Positions 8,401-9,375 of a DNA stretch of 9,375 nucleotides are shown piece by piece; positions within the stretch are counted from its first letter, which is position 1; the number at the start of each line of letters is the position of its first letter. A program made the position numbers and the translations under genes. Origin of the DNA: Thioalkalivibrio sp. (lineage in GTDB: Bacteria > Pseudomonadota > Gammaproteobacteria > Ectothiorhodospirales > Ectothiorhodospiraceae); the NCBI GenBank assembly GCA_007120155.1, contig SKOF01000321.1, positions 1-9,375 of the forward strand, given 5' to 3'. The notes beneath the pieces were generated by a model that was not told where the DNA came from, made no database searches, and saw only the letters and a program-made list of their open reading frames with translations.

Positions 8401-9375
8401 CACCCCGTTCTGGACGACGGCACCACCCGATTGCGTGATCAGCGTTCCCGAACTGCCCTGACCAACGGTCAGCCGGCCGCCCGGACTGCCCCCGAACAGC
8501 GCACCGGGTGATGTCCCCTGAATCCGGCCGGAGCCCCCACCCTGCGCACCGGCATCGGCCTGCAGATTCAGGACCGTGGCCTGATCGCCGGCCAGGCCGG
8601 TCCCCGACTGGTCCTGTTCAATCCGGCTGCCGGCGAGCGCCTGCGCGCTCGCATCCATGCTGATAACGGCGTCACCGCCACCAGGACCACTCGCGTCACC
8701 ACCAATGGCAACGGCTTCCTGTGTCTGCCGGATCAGGCTGCCGTCGACAGCCTCGCCTTCCAGATTCAGGACAACCAGAGCATCTCCGCCGGTACCGCCC
8801 GCCCCGCCGGGCCCACCCGCACCACCGACTCCGTTGCCGCTGGCACCTCCACCATCGCCCCCGGCACCACCGGATCCACCCGAACCCGCGATCGCCACCG
8901 AGTCCTGGGACTGTGCCACCGTGCCTCCGCCGGTGACCTGACCATCGGCCGACTGGACGACAATGGCCGTTCCACCATCGCCACCATCGCCTCCGGCGCC
9001 TCCGGCCCCGCCGACGCCGAAGTCACTGGCGTCTCCACCATGGCCCCCCGCACCGCCGTCACCCGCCGCACCCGCGATCGACACCGCATCCTGGGTCTGT
9101 GTGACCGTGCCCCCGTTCGTGACCTGACCTGCGGCCATCTGGGCGACAATGGCCGCCCCACCATTGCCCCCGGCACCGCCATCACCACCCACCCCGCCGA
9201 CACCGAAGTCACCGGCATGCCCGCCGGCACCGCCGGCACCGCCTGTGCTCTCACTGTCCGCGATCGCCACCGCCTCCTGGGCCTGTGTCACCGTGCCCCC
9301 GCCGGTCACCTGACCTGCGGCCGTCTGGGCAACAATGGCCGTACCACCGTCGCCCCCATCACCACCGGCACCGCC
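5449..9375 (-). CDS. Giant glycine-rich autotransporter (type Va), 5' end outside the window
   Basis: The open frame covers the whole interval, 1308 visible residues ending at TGA (5449-5451). It is still open at the window edge, so the true start and signal peptide lie beyond 9375; the GTG at 9309 is an internal valine. From the N-terminal side it shows a glycine-rich 62-residue repeat array, degenerate copies down to about 7740, a beta-strand-rich region (about 7740-6590) with patterns such as RLALGDEAALTLVDS typical of beta-helix passengers, a linker, and a barrel of about 275 residues (6276-5452). The barrel starts at GVWAHAFTSRADQ, shows alternating strands such as DTFGLSTGADRW, and ends in the aromatic-rich VRARYRY, as expected of an outer-membrane autotransporter domain recognised by the BAM complex. 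No cysteine and only two lysines were found. The likely role is a surface adhesin or aggregation factor, inferred from architecture; no protease triad was recognised. Confidence 0.9.
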   Translation of the reverse strand, partial: GGAGGDGGDGGTAIVAQTAAGQVTGGGTVTQAQEAVAIADSESTGGAGGAGGHAGDFGVGGVGGDGGAGGNGGAAIVAQMAAGQVTNGGTVTQTQDAVSIAGAAGDGGAGGHGGDASDFGVGGAGGAGGDGGDGGTAIVVQSADGQVTGGGTVAQSQDSVAIAGSGGSGGAGGDGGGASGNGVGGAGGPGGAGGTGGDALVVLNLEGEAVDGSLIRQTQEAVAIGGDASGPGGGDAVISMDASAQALAGSRIEQDQSGTGLAGDQATVLNLQADAGAQGGGSGRIQGTSPGALFGGSPGGRLTVGQGSSGTLITQSGGAVVQNGVAAQELAATAAGGHGGNMAFDIHGDALDLGTGGTFSATTGRGGSAVVRQTAEQEIDGHGNVAMISQDATARAGQGGLLRMNIGRDAGLSVSEGGEIRLQTGAGGGAMVTQIARQGLEGVDEAAMITQEARAIGGGGGRVDLRLEEGAAVSVTGDSALIMRGGHGGSASIRQSTQQGAAGVAVSRDVAQGRTGGTAALALGAGAGVAVEDGSRFTISGGHASALIHGGTATVEAGAGAAISISGESGLNIEATAGRHGNARLALGEAAFVGLKDDSALTIVGAGPQLGAPPNIDGNRLALGDEAALTLVDSRMDVRFDSLDIGAGTWLALESADADFRRGQAAIGVRREADPARLRIQGDGEAVNRVSVDTSLVLGDGLDTEIVHATLRVGDDLVLHGDLVGVGGAIEVDNHFSMSAGHTHLTDTTVEAGRLTVGDGRELVVRAGGDPLQWSVGDFHVVGGSGGILDVGTTQLDMGEQATFRLGTADASGGELHTSLFLDGEDALAIGGITADRVIVEAGAALSVDAGELDNQAIWQALAEEGAEMSVIAGVEGSEVALPETFDAPESRLFFFDLEARDHALVVLGGTSNGAAQLIGQLDLSPPAQPVLGPLFDNAGWFGPGAFHVLDSGSDDDLRLLAEQVTADTTGAPQMSAMQIHGLTGPALDRRFQILGIDRADAGSGNRLRLASVGHTPVVAADVQDGSPGPFRDGVWAHAFTSRADQGRRDGVSGYDMDTFGLSTGADRWINSDVVLGLAFTYGSTDVDFRGDRHANNLDVDSFAVTHYGGLFPADEMWFLDWQASYGRHDYRDTRFLAGPGDRQRARYSGHSLHGRLTGGYDMPVGDTATLTPFVRLTASHVSVNSFRFGGEIERREDPDSIARVEPEIGVRMAGEMAGGDSTTLRLRGGASVGHDLVRDESAANLTFVDSGETVHIPGVKQAGTTFRANAGVELVNRSGLTVSADYAGAFRSGFRNHTAGVRARYRY
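5452..6276 (-). other. Autotransporter beta-barrel translocator domain
   Basis: The last 275 residues match the classic autotransporter barrel by pattern: GVWAHAF, then GYDMDTFGLSTGADRW, VVLGLAFTYG, SLHGRLTGGYDM, TLTPFVRLTASHVSV, TTLRLRGGASVGHDL and the final strand AGVRARYRY. The terminal residue is Tyr rather than the more usual Phe or Trp. The barrel is complete, so the protein should be export-competent if the unseen N-terminus is intact. Confidence 0.88.
8686..9375 (-). repeat. Glycine-rich 62-residue (186-bp) tandem repeat array, cut by the window edge
   Basis: In transcript direction there is a partial unit (9375-9244), then three units of exactly 62 codons: 9243-9058, 9057-8872 and 8871-8686. 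Each joins a run of GGAGGxGG-type triplets (about 30 residues, with DFGVGG inside) to a non-glycine half of the form AIVxQxAxGQVTxGGTV followed by xQxQDxVxIAG. The first two full units are very alike. The third is diverged: its Gln-rich half reads ALVVLNLEGEAVDGSLIRQT. The array probably continues beyond the window. Confidence 0.9.

Noticed and set aside
6925..8511. 528-codon plus-strand frame antisense to the autotransporter
   Set aside because: The minus strand encodes a coherent passenger leading in frame to a complete barrel. The antisense frame is low-complexity with no domain pattern and is explained by GC-rich repetitive coding.

Overview
The window looks like chromosomal DNA from a GC-rich gammaproteobacterium. 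The left edge holds the conserved block tRNA-Tyr, tRNA-Gly, tRNA-Thr, tuf, in the order of the E. coli tyrU-glyT-thrT-tufB operon but without a leading thrU. The three tRNAs encode their CCA ends and there is a strong sigma70-type promoter. A large outer-membrane autotransporter confirms a Gram-negative host. The genus cannot be fixed; low lysine and high acidic content in the autotransporter would fit a salt-tolerant lineage, but that is only a guess.

Layout: 1-791 is the leftward tRNA-tuf operon. Its unusual part is a 320-bp spacer between tRNA-Tyr and tRNA-Gly, which contains an imperfect tandem repeat starting with a copy of the last 19 nt of tRNA-Tyr. It also has several strong stem-loops and an inverted fragment of the tRNA-Tyr T-arm region. 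This strongly resembles the distal repeats of the E. coli tyrT locus (the rtT RNA region). Rightward from 1051 are ugd (UDP-glucose 6-dehydrogenase) and, after a 241-bp gap, galE (UDP-glucose 4-epimerase). Both supply nucleotide sugars, UDP-glucuronate and UDP-galactose, for surface polysaccharide.

Convergent to galE, on the minus strand, are a 12-helix membrane protein that appears to be three fused VanZ-like modules (3736-5259) and, upstream of it, the 3' 3.9 kb of a giant autotransporter gene (5449-9375, start outside the window). The autotransporter has a glycine-rich 62-residue repeat array. That array grades into degenerate copies keeping the same period, followed by a non-repetitive beta-rich region and a C-terminal 12-strand-type beta-barrel.

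Functionally, the right 8.3 kb reads as a cell-surface region: sugar-nucleotide precursors, a polytopic envelope protein and a secreted adhesin-like protein, next to the translation operon. No transposase, integrase, CRISPR array or rRNA was seen. The most notable signals are the rtT-like tRNA-Tyr repeat spacer and the modular repeat architecture of the autotransporter.
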